A DNA stretch of 64,000 nucleotides, from positions 1 through 64,000 of the forward strand of contig MVQI01000011.1 of assembly GCA_002067795.1 (NCBI GenBank). Reading direction: 5' to 3'. The notes under the pieces were generated by a model. The model was not told where the DNA came from and ran no database searches. It saw only the letters and a program-made list of their open reading frames with translations. Shown piece by piece: positions 44,301-54,107 of this stretch; position 1 is the first letter of the stretch, and the number at the start of each line of letters is the position of its first letter. The position numbers and the translations under genes were made by a program. Source of the stretch: Methanosaeta sp. PtaB.Bin039 (GTDB lineage Archaea > Halobacteriota > Methanosarcinia > Methanotrichales > Methanotrichaceae).

Positions 44301-44381
44301 GGCCAGAAGGAAAGGGACGGAAAAAAAGATGAAAGAGATGACCCCCAATCACATGGCGGGAATGGATGGGAGGAGTTGCAG

Positions 44382-46277
44382 ATGACATCGCTTCTCAGTA
44401 GATTCATTTCCAGAGTCGACTTCGAGTCCTATGACGACTTCAAGCAGAACCTGAAATTTACAGTTCCTGATAATTTTAATTTCGCCTATGATGTGGTCGA
44501 TGCATATGCCCGGGAATGCCCAGAGAAGATCGCCTTGGTCTGGTGCAACGATCACGACGAAGACAGGATAATCACATTCGGTGACCTGAAGGTGCAGAGC
44601 GACAAGGCAGCCAACTTCTTCTGCCGGCAGGGCTTGCGCAAGGGTGATACCGTCCTTTTGAGCTTGAAGAGCCGTTATGAGTTCTGGATCGCCATGGTCG
44701 GGCTGCATAAACTTGGAGCCGTCGCCATACCATCCACCCACATGCTGAAGAAGAAGGACTTCGTCTACCGGGTCAGGAAAGCCTCCTTGAAGATGATCGT
44801 AAGCATAAACGCAGAAGGCGTTCCAGAGGAGATCGACGGCGCTCATAAGGAGCTTGGCGGCGGCTTCATCCGGGCTTTTGTGGGAGCAGAAGACGAAGAA
44901 CGCCCCAATTGGATAAACTTCAGAGCTGCGCTAAAACAGGAATCTGAGAGGTTCGAGCGGCCGACAGGCGACCAGGCCACAACCAACCGGGACATACTGC
45001 TCTCCTATTTCACTTCGGGAACCACCGGCAATCCCAAGATGGTGAACCACGACCAGACCTATCCGATCGGTCATATACTGACCGCACGGTACTGGCAGAA
45101 CGTTGAGGACGACGGCCTGCACTATACTGTGGCCGATACCGGCTGGGCCAAAGCAGCCTGGGGAAAGATCTACGGCCAGTGGATAGCCGGATCAGCCATA
45201 TTCGTCTACGATTACGAGAGGTTCGACGCAGGGCGCATGATGAACATGATGTCCAAGTACAAGGTCACCACCTTCTGCGCCCCGCCAACCATCTACCGTT
45301 TCATGATCAAGGACGACATGTCCAAGTACGACTTCTCGTCGGTCCACTATGCTGTGACCGCCGGTGAGCCGTTGAACCCCACGGTTTACAATAAATTCCT
45401 TGAGAAGACCGGCCTGCGCTTGATGGAAGGGTACGGCCAGACCGAGACCGTGGTCTGCATCGCCAACTTCCCCTGGATGGAGCCCAAGCCAGGGTCCATG
45501 GGTAAACCAGCTCCCACCTACGATATAGTCCTGGTCGATAAGAACGATAAGATCTGCGAGGCTGGCGAGGAGGGGGAGATCGTGATAAGGACTGATCGGG
45601 GCAAACCCACCGGGGTCTTTGTCGACTACCACCTCGACCCGGAGAAGGTCAGGAACACCTGGCACGACGGGTACTATCATACGGGCGACACCGCCTGGAT
45701 GGACGAGGATGGATACCTGTGGTTCGTTGGCCGGACCGACGACATGATAAAGAGCTCTGGTTACAGGGTTGGGCCTTTTGAGGTGGAGTCGGCTCTGCTC
45801 TCCCATCCGGCCGTCCTGGAGTGCGCCATCACCGGCGTCCCCGATCCCCTGCGCGGCCAGGTGGTAAAGGCCACCGTTGTCCTGACCAAGGACTACCTCC
45901 CATCCGAGGCGCTGAAAAAGGAGCTGCAGGACCACGTCAAGAAGGTCACAGCTCCATACAAATACCCCAGGATAATGGAGTTCGTTGACGAGCTGCCAAA
46001 GACCATCAGCGGCAAGATCCGCCGTGTTGAGATCAGGGAAAAGGACAAGCCCTACCCGATCATCAGGTCGGAGGAGTGCAAGGCCTGCGAGCGCTGCATC
46101 GTCGCCTGTCCGGTCAACGTGCTCAAGATGGGAGAGGAGTTCAATCAGAGAGGGTATCGCTTCGTCGTTTACACCGGTGAGGGATGTATCGGCTGCGGCA
46201 GCTGCTATTATACCTGCCCGGAGCCGCTTGCCTTGGAGGTACACGTGCCCTCAAAGGAAAAGGAAACTCAGAGTTAG
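44382..46277 (+). CDS. AMP-forming acyl-CoA synthetase fused to 2[4Fe-4S] ferredoxin domain
   Basis: A 631-residue fusion. Residues about 1-560 are an acyl-CoA synthetase related to medium-chain enzymes: [13 protein letters not shown] (ATP loop), [17 protein letters not shown] and the catalytic Lys in [10 protein letters not shown]. The last 60 residues are a two-cluster ferredoxin: [18 protein letters not shown] and [22 protein letters not shown] 44382 follows GGAGG. The next two genes encode alpha and beta-gamma of a 2-oxoacid oxidoreductase that has no separate ferredoxin subunit, so this domain probably serves as its delta subunit. The acid substrate (branched-chain, aryl or other) is unknown. 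Confidence 0.93.
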   Translation: MTSLLSRFISRVDFESYDDFKQNLKFTVPDNFNFAYDVVDAYARECPEKIALVWCNDHDEDRIITFGDLKVQSDKAANFFCRQGLRKGDTVLLSLKSRYEFWIAMVGLHKLGAVAIPSTHMLKKKDFVYRVRKASLKMIVSINAEGVPEEIDGAHKELGGGFIRAFVGAEDEERPNWINFRAALKQESERFERPTGDQATTNRDILLSYFTSGTTGNPKMVNHDQTYPIGHILTARYWQNVEDDGLHYTVADTGWAKAAWGKIYGQWIAGSAIFVYDYERFDAGRMMNMMSKYKVTTFCAPPTIYRFMIKDDMSKYDFSSVHYAVTAGEPLNPTVYNKFLEKTGLRLMEGYGQTETVVCIANFPWMEPKPGSMGKPAPTYDIVLVDKNDKICEAGEEGEIVIRTDRGKPTGVFVDYHLDPEKVRNTWHDGYYHTGDTAWMDEDGYLWFVGRTDDMIKSSGYRVGPFEVESALLSHPAVLECAITGVPDPLRGQVVKATVVLTKDYLPSEALKKELQDHVKKVTAPYKYPRIMEFVDELPKTISGKIRRVEIREKDKPYPIIRSEECKACERCIVACPVNVLKMGEEFNQRGYRFVVYTGEGCIGCGSCYYTCPEPLALEVHVPSKEKETQS

Positions 46278-46289
46278 GAGACTTACAAG

Positions 46290-47333
46290 ATGCCTGTCCA
46301 GTTAGTTGAAGGCAATAATGCTGTGATAATCGGGGCCATGTACGCCGGATGCGACTGCTTCTTCGGCTACCCCATAACTCCGGCCAGCGAGATCCTTCAT
46401 GCTGCCTCCAGGTACTTTCCCCTGGTGGGCAGGAAGTTCGTTCAGGCCGAATCGGAGGAGGCTGCCATAAACATGGTTTACGGCGCCGCCTCAGCCGGCC
46501 ACCGGGTGCTGGCAGCCTCCTCCGGCCCCGGGATGAGCCTCAAGCAGGAGGGAATAACCTATCTGGCCGGGGCAGAGCTGCCCTGCGTCATCGTGGATAT
46601 CAACAGGGCCGGTCCAGGACTCGGAAATATCGGCCCGGAGCAATCCGATTACAACCAGGTTGTGAAGGGCGGAGGGCACGGCTGCTACCAGAACATAGTC
46701 CTTGCCCCAAACTCAGTGCAGGAGATGTGCGACCTGACCAGGAAGGCCTTTGATCTGGCCTTCAAGTACCGCAACCCTGCGGTCATACTGGCCGATGGTG
46801 TGCTTGGGCATATGGTCGAGCCGCTGACATATCCGGAGGATGCCATCGAGCATTATATAGATACGTCATGGGCAGTGGCTGGGAACAAGCAGACCATGGG
46901 CAACCTGATCACCTCGATCTTCCTTAACTTCGACGAGTTGGAGAGGCACAACCTCAAGCTGCAGAAGAAATATGCCACAGTCAGGAAGAACGAGGTAGCT
47001 TATGAGGGCTACCGCCTGGAAGATGCCAGGATCGTCCTTGTATCCTACGGCATAAGCTCCAGGATCTCCAAGTCGGCAGTGGACGCTGCTCGCAAGGAGG
47101 GCATACCAGCAGGTATGTTCCGGCCAATCAGCCTCTACCCGTTCCCAGAACAGGAGATCAGATCTCTGGCGGATCGGGGATGTCGGTTCATATCGGTTGA
47201 GATGAGCAACGGCATGTTGGCAGATGATGTGCGCATGGCCAGCGGCTGCAAAGATGTGGCCCTGGTGTTCCGTCTGGGCGGAAACCTGATCCAGATGAGC
47301 GATATCTTGAAGAAGATCAGGGAGGTGTCCTGA
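46290..47333 (+). CDS. 2-oxoacid:ferredoxin oxidoreductase subunit alpha
   Basis: A 347-residue alpha subunit (VorB/KorA/PorA type), holding the pyrimidine-side domain and the C-terminal II domain. Seen: [55 protein letters not shown] and [11 protein letters not shown]. It starts 12 bases after the acyl-CoA synthetase stop. Overall it looks most like 2-oxoisovalerate or 2-oxoglutarate enzymes. With beta-gamma it interconverts acyl-CoA, CO2 and reduced ferredoxin with the 2-oxoacid and CoA. Confidence 0.92.
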   Translation: MPVQLVEGNNAVIIGAMYAGCDCFFGYPITPASEILHAASRYFPLVGRKFVQAESEEAAINMVYGAASAGHRVLAASSGPGMSLKQEGITYLAGAELPCVIVDINRAGPGLGNIGPEQSDYNQVVKGGGHGCYQNIVLAPNSVQEMCDLTRKAFDLAFKYRNPAVILADGVLGHMVEPLTYPEDAIEHYIDTSWAVAGNKQTMGNLITSIFLNFDELERHNLKLQKKYATVRKNEVAYEGYRLEDARIVLVSYGISSRISKSAVDAARKEGIPAGMFRPISLYPFPEQEIRSLADRGCRFISVEMSNGMLADDVRMASGCKDVALVFRLGGNLIQMSDILKKIREVS

Positions 47334-47334
47334 G

Positions 47335-48753
47335 ATGCAAGAGGAGAAGGTGCTGGCGTCCAGGGGTATATACTCGAGCTTCCCCCGCAAGGGCGGTTCG
47401 GCTCCCACAGCGACTCACTACTGTCCAGGGTGCGGACACGGTGTTTTGCATAAACTGATCGGAGAGGCGATGGCCTCCTTGGGAATCCAGGATCGATGTG
47501 TAGTAATGAGTCCTGTTGGATGCGCCGTCTTCACCTATTATTATCTCGACTGCGGGCACATACAGGCTGCACACGGCAGGGCTCCTGCCATCGCCACGGG
47601 GCTGTCAAGAGCAGAGGACGACGCGATTCCCATATCATACCAGGGTGACGGGGATCTGGCATCAATCGGCCTTAACGAGACGGTCCAGGCAGCCAACCGT
47701 GGGGAGAAGATGGCTGTATTCTTCGTCAACAACACAGTCTATGGCATGACGGGCGGGCAGATGGCCCCCACAACGCTGGTGGGGGAGGTCACTGCAACCA
47801 CCCCCCGTGGCAGAGATCCGCGGGATGCTGGATATCCAATTCACATGTGTGAGCTGATCGATACCCTAAAGGCCCCGGTCTACATCGAGCGGGTCTCCCT
47901 GTCGGATATCGAGCATATCCGGAAGGCCAGGAGGGCTGTGCGAAAGGCGCTTGAGATTCAGCGGGACAAGAAGGGCTACGCCTTCGTTGAGTTCCTATCT
48001 CCCTGCCCGACCATCCTGCGCATGGATGTCAGATCGGTGGAGAAGTTCATCAATGAGCAGATGGAGGCGGAGTTTCCACTCAAGCGCTTCCGTGATCAAT
48101 CCTCACAGGCCGAGCCTATCCAGCGGACGCCCAGTGACTTCCGAAAGGAGAGCCTGGACCAGATTTTCGGCATATGTCACGAGGAGTGCATCCTTACCGA
48201 GGAGGATCCCGCATTCGTTGTTCGCGGCGTAAAGATAAGCGGATTCGGAGGCCAGGGTGTCCTCAGCATGGGCCTGGCCCTTGCCCAGGCAGCTTACCGG
48301 GGCGGACGTTTCGTCTCCTGGTATCCGGACTATGGGCCTGAGCAGCGTGGTGGGACCTCCAACTGCTCTGTGGTCATCTCAGGCCAGCCCATCGGCTCGC
48401 CCATGGTGGACCAGCCTGACGTGCTCGTGGCTTTCAACCGGCCTTCACTGGACAAGTTCGCAGCATCCGTCAAGAAGGGCGGCCTGATACTTTACGAGGC
48501 CATGATCGGTGAGTATCAGCCTCCTGAAGGGGTCAGGGCAATTGCCATTCCAGCCACCAAGACAGCGTCTGATATGGGAGCTGATCAGGCGGCAAATACA
48601 GTCATGCTGGGAGCAGTTATGCAGGCCGGAGACCTGGGTCTGCCAGATGGGGCGTTTTCCAGGGCTCTTGAGCAGACATTCGCCAAGAAGCCGCGTCTTA
48701 TCCCGCTCAATCTGCAGATAATGGGTGCCGGAGCGGAGCTGGCAGGCAGATAA
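47335..48753 (+). CDS. 2-oxoacid:ferredoxin oxidoreductase, fused beta and gamma subunits
   Basis: A 472-residue fusion. Residues about 1-250 are the TPP-binding beta subunit: [29 protein letters not shown] and [11 protein letters not shown]. Residues about 300-472 are the gamma subunit: [20 protein letters not shown] and [21 protein letters not shown]. The linker is about 50 residues. It starts one base after the alpha stop. The beta-gamma and synthetase-ferredoxin fusions together give the four usual chains on three genes. A T-rich tract follows the stop. Confidence 0.92.
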   Translation: MQEEKVLASRGIYSSFPRKGGSAPTATHYCPGCGHGVLHKLIGEAMASLGIQDRCVVMSPVGCAVFTYYYLDCGHIQAAHGRAPAIATGLSRAEDDAIPISYQGDGDLASIGLNETVQAANRGEKMAVFFVNNTVYGMTGGQMAPTTLVGEVTATTPRGRDPRDAGYPIHMCELIDTLKAPVYIERVSLSDIEHIRKARRAVRKALEIQRDKKGYAFVEFLSPCPTILRMDVRSVEKFINEQMEAEFPLKRFRDQSSQAEPIQRTPSDFRKESLDQIFGICHEECILTEEDPAFVVRGVKISGFGGQGVLSMGLALAQAAYRGGRFVSWYPDYGPEQRGGTSNCSVVISGQPIGSPMVDQPDVLVAFNRPSLDKFAASVKKGGLILYEAMIGEYQPPEGVRAIAIPATKTASDMGADQAANTVMLGAVMQAGDLGLPDGAFSRALEQTFAKKPRLIPLNLQIMGAGAELAGR

Positions 48754-49109
48754 TCCTGCCTCTCCGCAATCTCACTTCTTTTTTCTTCATGAATTGCCCA
48801 TTGCTGCATGCCGTTAATGGGCGATCCCGGCAATGCAGATGCAAATGCTGGGATTCAAACCTCCTTTTCGCTGATACCTTCCCGTATCCATGTTCCTCTG
48901 GCGCAATTCAGGCAAAGCTGACGTCTCATTGTTTCGGGTTGCCGAAGCTCCAATGATGCTCCCATCAGGTCAATATCGAGCGCAGCATTAAAGACAGCCC
49001 TGATCGAAACGTCCGAGAGACGCACCGAGACGCCGGCGCGCTGCGAATGGCTGTACGGAACCGAAAAAATTGTGCAGGTTTCACCCAAAATAGGCAGATG
49101 ATGATAAGA
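48754..49109. other. intergenic region, no gene seen
   Basis: 356 bases between the oxidoreductase and peptidase genes. A run of T at 48778-48785 after the operon may end transcription. A minus-strand frame (48855-49166) is open but lacks a ribosome site and overlaps the next gene. Confidence 0.4.
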
Positions 49110-50282
49110 ATGGAGTACGTTTTGCACCCCAGATCGGAGATCGACAAACGGACACTTGCTCTTCAATCACGCATGGGCGAGACCGACGGAGCGCTGCTAT
49201 TCAATTCCGTGGATATGTGCTACTTCTCTGGCACCGCCCAGGACGGGCTTGTCTACATACCCAAGGAGGGTGGGGCTACCGTCATGATAAAGAGGAGCCT
49301 GGAGAGGGCCCAGCAGGAGTCACCACTCGAGGTCCGACCTCTGCGCAGCCTTAAGAATCTCAAATCAGACCTGGATATCGCAGACGGTGCAAGGATCGGC
49401 CTGGAATGGGACGTCCTGCCCATGGGGATATACGAGCGCGTATCTAGGTCGCTTGCAGAAGCAGCATTTTTCGATATCTCGGAGGAGATCCGGCAGGTGC
49501 GGTCTGTAAAGTCTGATTTCGAGATCGGACTGATCAGAGAGGCAGCCAGGATACTGGACTGCGGGATATCTGCGGTTCCTGAATACCTGAAGGAGGGAAT
49601 GACCGAGGTCGATCTGGCCTGTCGTCTGGAATCGGTCATGAGGTCGATGGGCCACCAGGGGTCCTTGCGCTTCCGTCGATTCAACAGCATAGTCCCTCTT
49701 GGGCATATAATGTCTGGGCCGGATGCGGCTGCCCCCAGCTTTCTCGCTTCTCCAACCGGAGGGAGAGGGACATCCCTGTTATTTCCCCAGGGTGCAGGTT
49801 ATGGAAAGATCAGGCGAAACGAACCTGTATTCGTGGACATGGCCGGCATCTACAACGGATACATAGCCGATTCGACACGCATATTCTGCATGGGAAACCT
49901 TCCCAGAGTGCTTGAGGATGCCTACTCGACCACCTTGGACATACTGGACGAAGTCGCAGCGTGTCTTAAGCCGGGGGCCAATGGAATGGACCTGTACCGC
50001 CGGTCGGAGGAAGAGGGCGCCCTTAGGGGATACAAGGATCATCTGGGAGGAACTCCGGGCAACAAATGCGGCTTTGTGGGCCATGGTGTGGGCCTTGAGC
50101 TCGACGAATATCCGGTGCTCGGTCCACTGGACCACATAATCAAAGAGGGCATGACCATAGCTGTAGAGCCCAAGATGATATATCCGCACCTGGGCGTGGT
50201 GGGTGTTGAGGATACTTTTCTGACAACCGGCAGCGGGCCGGAGCGGCTCACGCGGTTGCCCCGGGAGATCTGGAGGCTCTGA
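49110..50282 (+). CDS. M24 family metallopeptidase (Xaa-Pro peptidase type)
   Basis: A 390-residue protein. The N-terminal domain (about 1-150) is of the creatinase/prolidase type; the C-terminal pita-bread domain has metal ligands in VDMAGIYNGYIADSTRIF (two Asp), GHGVGLELDE (His), TIAVEPKMIYP (Glu) and GVEDTFL (Glu). It cleaves Xaa-Pro bonds or has a related hydrolase role. ATG 49110 is most likely; in-frame ATGs at 49098-49101 and a longer frame from 49047 are alternatives. It appears to be a single transcription unit. Confidence 0.9.
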   Translation: MEYVLHPRSEIDKRTLALQSRMGETDGALLFNSVDMCYFSGTAQDGLVYIPKEGGATVMIKRSLERAQQESPLEVRPLRSLKNLKSDLDIADGARIGLEWDVLPMGIYERVSRSLAEAAFFDISEEIRQVRSVKSDFEIGLIREAARILDCGISAVPEYLKEGMTEVDLACRLESVMRSMGHQGSLRFRRFNSIVPLGHIMSGPDAAAPSFLASPTGGRGTSLLFPQGAGYGKIRRNEPVFVDMAGIYNGYIADSTRIFCMGNLPRVLEDAYSTTLDILDEVAACLKPGANGMDLYRRSEEEGALRGYKDHLGGTPGNKCGFVGHGVGLELDEYPVLGPLDHIIKEGMTIAVEPKMIYPHLGVVGVEDTFLTTGSGPERLTRLPREIWRL

Positions 50283-50733
50283 GCGAAACTCGCGATCTGA
50301 GTCCGGGTACCTCTCAGATCCCGCCCATATTCTTAATGCGATAAATATCGGTCTTTTTCCGCAATCAGATCAGGAGGTGGAGCAATGTTAACGAGGGGCA
50401 GATGAACAAGTGATGGAAACGCTTTCCGAGACCAAAGAAAGACACAGGCAATCTCCTGGCAAAGAGCTGGAAATCCACGGATAAATCCGCGACATTTTCA
50501 GCGTCCGTCTCCCCCTCAAACATGCTTTGTCATCATGCGGCCAGACAGGTCTCTCCGTATCTCTATTGGGACATACGATAATCGAATCAGCGAAAGCCTC
50601 CGCTACGAGAGCCTTCAAATCCGTGAGGACAGACGTCGGGCTAGGTTGGCGGACATCATGCCAGTTGGGACAGCTTGAATCCAGCTCTATCTGGTATTGT
50701 AAAACCTTTCAGCTGATTCGACAAACCGCCATT
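50283..50733. other. decayed region with orphan ribosome site
   Basis: A perfect AGGAGGTGG ribosome site at about 50372 leads to ATG 50385, whose frame stops after six codons, as if a gene start were left behind. On the minus strand a frame stays open for about 105 codons (about 50388-50702, including SCPNWHDVRQPSPTS and VAEAFADSIIVCPNRD) without a start or recognisable family. Both look like gene remnants at the edge of the decayed island. Confidence 0.4.
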
Positions 50734-50949
50734 CTACGGCAGCAACGAGAATACCATTGCCCGGCCGCGCCTCTCAACAGCAATCTTGTTCTCTCGGCCC
50801 AGCCATCCCAAAGCTCCGTAAACCAGCTCTCGCCTTAAGCCTGTTGCTTTAACAATACCATCGATGGTGCTCGGACCGTTCTGATTGAGGGCTTCCCAGA
50901 CGATTCCAGCTTTCTCTCCAAATATCCCTTCAACAGTTGTTTCCGCCAT
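50734..50949 (-). CDS. DUF2582-like winged-helix protein
   Basis: A 71-residue single winged helix: AGIVWEALNQNGPSTIDGIVKATGLRRELVYGALGWLGRENKIAVERRGR followed by VFSLLP. This matches the small DUF2582 winged-helix family of bacteria and archaea, whose role is unknown; it may bind DNA. TTCTTATAG upstream on the minus strand could be a TATA box. The base composition is like that of core genes, unlike the island that begins just beside it. Confidence 0.82.
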   Translation of the reverse strand: MAETTVEGIFGEKAGIVWEALNQNGPSTIDGIVKATGLRRELVYGALGWLGRENKIAVERRGRAMVFSLLP

Positions 50950-51314
50950 AATGCATAGTTCTTTGTGATTCTTCTATAAGAATACATAGGGGGAAAAGCG
51001 TATTTTTTAAGATTCAAATTGAGGTTAGCGGTTTGGCTTCATAATCCTTACTTATACATCTCCCTTAGGAATCGCGGCCGGTACAACGATATCTCCGCCG
51101 CCCTAGGACATTCGGTCAGGGTCGCGATTGCGCACCTCACCCAAATTGTCCAAGCGATTCGCCGCGGTGTAAACGATGGGATCGGCTCTCGGATCATTTT
51201 TTATCTCGACGGGGAGCGTAGAGGGGTGAAAGACCCCGATATTTAGGCTGTGGATTCAGAGCCCATCCTCCGTTTATTCAAATCCATAAATGCGATTAAG
51301 CTGTATAAACTGCT

Positions 51315-51538
51315 ATGCTCAAGTCGTTCAAGTACCGGATCTATCCTAGTAGATCCCAGAAATACGAGTCAGCTATTGTTCCAGGTGCGGTCATAAAATC
51401 ACGAAGTCGCTATCGGATCGGGTCCATGAGTGTCCTTTGTGTGAGCTAGTCATGGACCGCGACGAGAATGTGGCTATCAACATTCTGAGATTGGGGATGC
51501 AATCTCTTCGCAAACGCGATAGAAGCCCCTCCATTTAG
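51315..51538 (+). pseudogene. internally deleted tnpB remnant (IS200/IS605 group)
   Basis: ATG 51315 begins MLKSFKYRIYPSRSQKYESA, the standard N-terminus of TnpB/OrfB. At about 51377 the sequence jumps, in another frame, to the C-terminal zinc finger: CSRCGHKITKSLSDRV, then CPLCELVMDRDENVAINIL and a stop at 51536. The middle 300 or so residues, with the RuvC catalytic acids, are gone. It is therefore a deletion derivative that could only move or act with help. The region 50950-51314 upstream shows no gene. Confidence 0.85.
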
Positions 51539-51632
51539 GGTTGGGGAGCATTCACCGATTACTGGCTTTGACGATGTATCCGTTACCGGCTTCGTGATCT
51601 TCGATCAAGCCTTCGGAGAATTATGTCCTATC

Positions 51633-51681
51633 CGCAGGAATACCTATTCGCAGGAATACCTATCCACAGGAATATCCTATC
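51633..51681 (+). repeat. 16-bp tandem repeat, three copies
   Basis: CGCAGGAATACCTATT, CGCAGGAATACCTATC and CACAGGAATATCCTATC follow each other. A tandem GAGGCATTCAG motif comes next (about 51695-51735). Together they form a repeat-rich boundary to the AT-rich zone. Confidence 0.75.
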
Positions 51682-51725
51682 AATAGGACAATTAGGAGGC
51701 ATTCAGAGGAGGCATTCAGGGGGCA

Positions 51726-51836
51726 CTCATTCAGGGTGGCTAGTCTCACTTATGGTTGCATGTTTCTTTGCTGTATGCTCAAAGCCTAGCCGATAATGCT
51801 CATTCAGGGTGGTTAGTCTCACTTATGGTTGCATGT
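51726..51836 (+). repeat. 38-bp direct repeats
   Basis: Two copies, 51726-51763 and 51799-51836, differ at one base (GGTGGCTAG versus GGTGGTTAG). They lie 35 bases apart, just before the AT-rich zone. They could be target-site or attachment-site remnants. Confidence 0.85.
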
Positions 51837-51844
51837 GTCTCTTT

Positions 51845-52915
51845 TATGCCTGCCTATTTTTAGATAAATTATATTGTTATAAAATATTAAGATAATATAT
51901 TAAAATAAATACTTTATATTAATGATTTATTAATTTTTAATATTTTATAAATTTAATATTTATAATCAATTAATTAGTGGCTTTTTAACAATATTGTTTC
52001 TTAATTTGTTTAATAAAACTAAAAAATACGCATAAAATTATATTTTATATTATTTAAATTTAAATTTTCATTAATAAATACATTTTATAAATTGTATAAA
52101 TCTAAATTTTAATTTAATAAAAATTTTTAATATTTAAATTAAATTAATATTATATATAATTTGCATGATTTTGTATACACCATCTGCGCTTTTCGCACAG
52201 GATGCACTGCCGGTGCAAAAAAAATCGCTAATTTATAAATAGATATTTCCTTCATATGGTATAGGGTTTATCCTGATGATTACAATTTATAAAATATCTC
52301 TAATTTACTATTGATGACTCTTTCATTCACATACTATGTCATAATGAAGTTGGCTTGGATATGCCTATTCACTTTGACTCACCTTTTGGGGCAGATAATG
52401 GGGGGTATGCGCGCTGTAACCATAGTATTCTTATAGTATCTGGAACCAACGAGTTGAGAAAATAGTGGTTTTTCATAGGGATAAACAACTTGATCTCATA
52501 TAGTATGTGAATGAAGTAGTTCTATTTCCGTTGAGCCTGGTGTATAACGTGGGTCCTTCGAGGAACTTATCAGAGTAGGCCACACGCTACGACTCTTCGG
52601 GCTTCTTTCGAGGTTCATTCAGGGCTTGTATAAAATAAGATCTTATCTGGGATTCATCTTAATTATTCACCAATAAATAAATTATAGAAATTATTTAATG
52701 ATGTATTTATTGTAATATAAACATCATTTTAATCATTATAATCATTATTTTTAAAAAGTATATATTAATTTAATTTTTTGTTTTTATAATTATATTATTT
52801 TATAACATTATTTGACATAATACTTTGTACTTATTTTTTAACAAATTTATTTTTGTACAAATATTTATTAACAACAATATTTTATTATTTATCAATTATT
52901 TTGTTTTTTTTGCCT
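51845..52915. other. two AT-rich zones around an inverted-repeat core
   Basis: 51845-52175 and 52655-52915 are almost pure A and T and read as nothing in any frame. Between them, 52180-52640 has ordinary composition and contains 16-base perfect inverted repeats (52322-52337 and 52500-52515). No replication initiator gene and no origin-recognition repeats were seen, so I call it a structural or decayed mobile region. Confidence 0.55.
52322..52515. repeat. 16-bp perfect inverted repeat around 162 bases
   Basis: TTCATTCACATACTAT (52322-52337) is the exact reverse complement of 52500-52515. The 162 bases in between are not coding. The arrangement would suit the ends of a small nonautonomous element or a regulatory cruciform; no target duplication is evident. 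Confidence 0.75.
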
Positions 52916-53164
52916 CGAATCTTATTGAATTGTCGAATCCATCTTCGCTGTTGTAAGGATAACGCCTAGCGGTATTTGTGAGACATTATCTTTCGCATAG
53001 CGCGGGAGTATCTTATCTGCTGAGGTGAGCCGGTGACGCCGGTGGCCGATGTAGTCGCAGCTTTTCCGGTTTTCTTTTTGAGAAGTACTGCAAAGCCGGG
53101 AATAGCGATCACGATCTCTGCCTCCTGGGGACGATCATAGCCAGATCCCACTCATCCAGATCAA

Positions 53165-53870
53165 AGAATATATTGTCCGTCAACAGGGCCTGATCAATCT
53201 ATCGTGGCTGTCCCCTATGGGCTCGCCGACTCCCTGAATGTCCCGGATTTCTGGATGGTTACGGCATTCCTTATATGCCTCCTGGCTCTTGGCCGTCAAT
53301 GACTCGGTTCAATCGAGGCAGTAGGGGGCCCTATTACAGGCAGACGATTATGGCGGGGAGGATAAGACGTGGCGTTGCCCTGACAGGCGCCTGCAATTTC
53401 CTGGCAGGCCTGCTGAGTGTCATTGGCCCGGTGAACTATTCCATGAGCCGGAGTAATCGCCGTAACCGGCTGCGCATCCAAGTTCACCCTGATCCCAGCT
53501 GCATTGGGTCTTCTTCTCCTGGCCTTCTCGCCCGTGGCAGTGTGATTGATCAGCAGCGTACCAGCCCCGGTAGTGGGGACAATTCTCAATCTACATCTTG
53601 ACCGCACAGATCGGCGTTGCCTTTCTGATGACAATTGAGAGAAAGGCGTTTCAAAACCTGGATCATGGACTTGTGGTGGGCATGCCCATCATCATCGGCA
53701 TCGTTTTGTCTTTCTTGCCCTTCAGGCATCATCGATCAACTTCCGCTCGCTTTTCGACCGTTGTTATCTAACGGATTTGTTATGAGGGTCCTGGCTGTAC
53801 CGTTGCTGGAGCATGTGATCTTTAGCGGCCTTTGGGATGGGCAATCCGAAAATGATATTTAAAGAAGGCA
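53165..53870 (+). pseudogene. broken NCS2 xanthine/uracil permease
   Basis: Fragments in changing frames rebuild an NCS2 purine/pyrimidine permease: VAVPYGLADSLNVPDFW, then a TGA, then EAVGGPYYRQTIMAGRIRRG, ALTGACNFLAGLLSVIGPVN, GVIAVTGCASKFTLIPAALG, a stop, then TAQIGVAFLMTIERKAF and LDHGLVVGMPIIIGIVLSFL. At least three frameshifts or stops occur, and only the C-terminal half or so remains. It is clearly nonfunctional. Confidence 0.85.
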
Positions 53871-54107
53871 GAATATGAACGTCACATAAGTCCCCATGAT
53901 TCTTTTTTCATGAAGCCTTTGACAGAGATGACACATAGAGCGGAAAACCTCCCCGCCATTCAACATTCATTATCAATTGAGGATTTCGTATTTCCGGCGC
54001 GATTTCAGGGAAGTCATCAGTGGTTTTTGAAAGATCGTGAATTATAATTGTGCGTCTTGCTCTTTAGGACGAAAAATTGAGATTTGTCCGATTCGTCGAC
54101 TGAGCAA

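Noticed and set aside
45192-46244. 350-codon open frame on the minus strand opposite the acyl-CoA synthetase
   Set aside because: It is the antisense shadow of a strongly conserved gene in a GC-rich region and shows no family motif of its own.
51845-52915. Replication origin
   Set aside because: AT-rich DNA is suggestive, but no orc1/cdc6 gene and no origin-recognition boxes are present, and the zone lies in a decayed mobile region.
52966-53151. Possible sorting-signal protein fragment on the minus strand
   Set aside because: A PGF-like residue run is followed by lysines and not by a clear membrane helix, and there is no start with a ribosome site.
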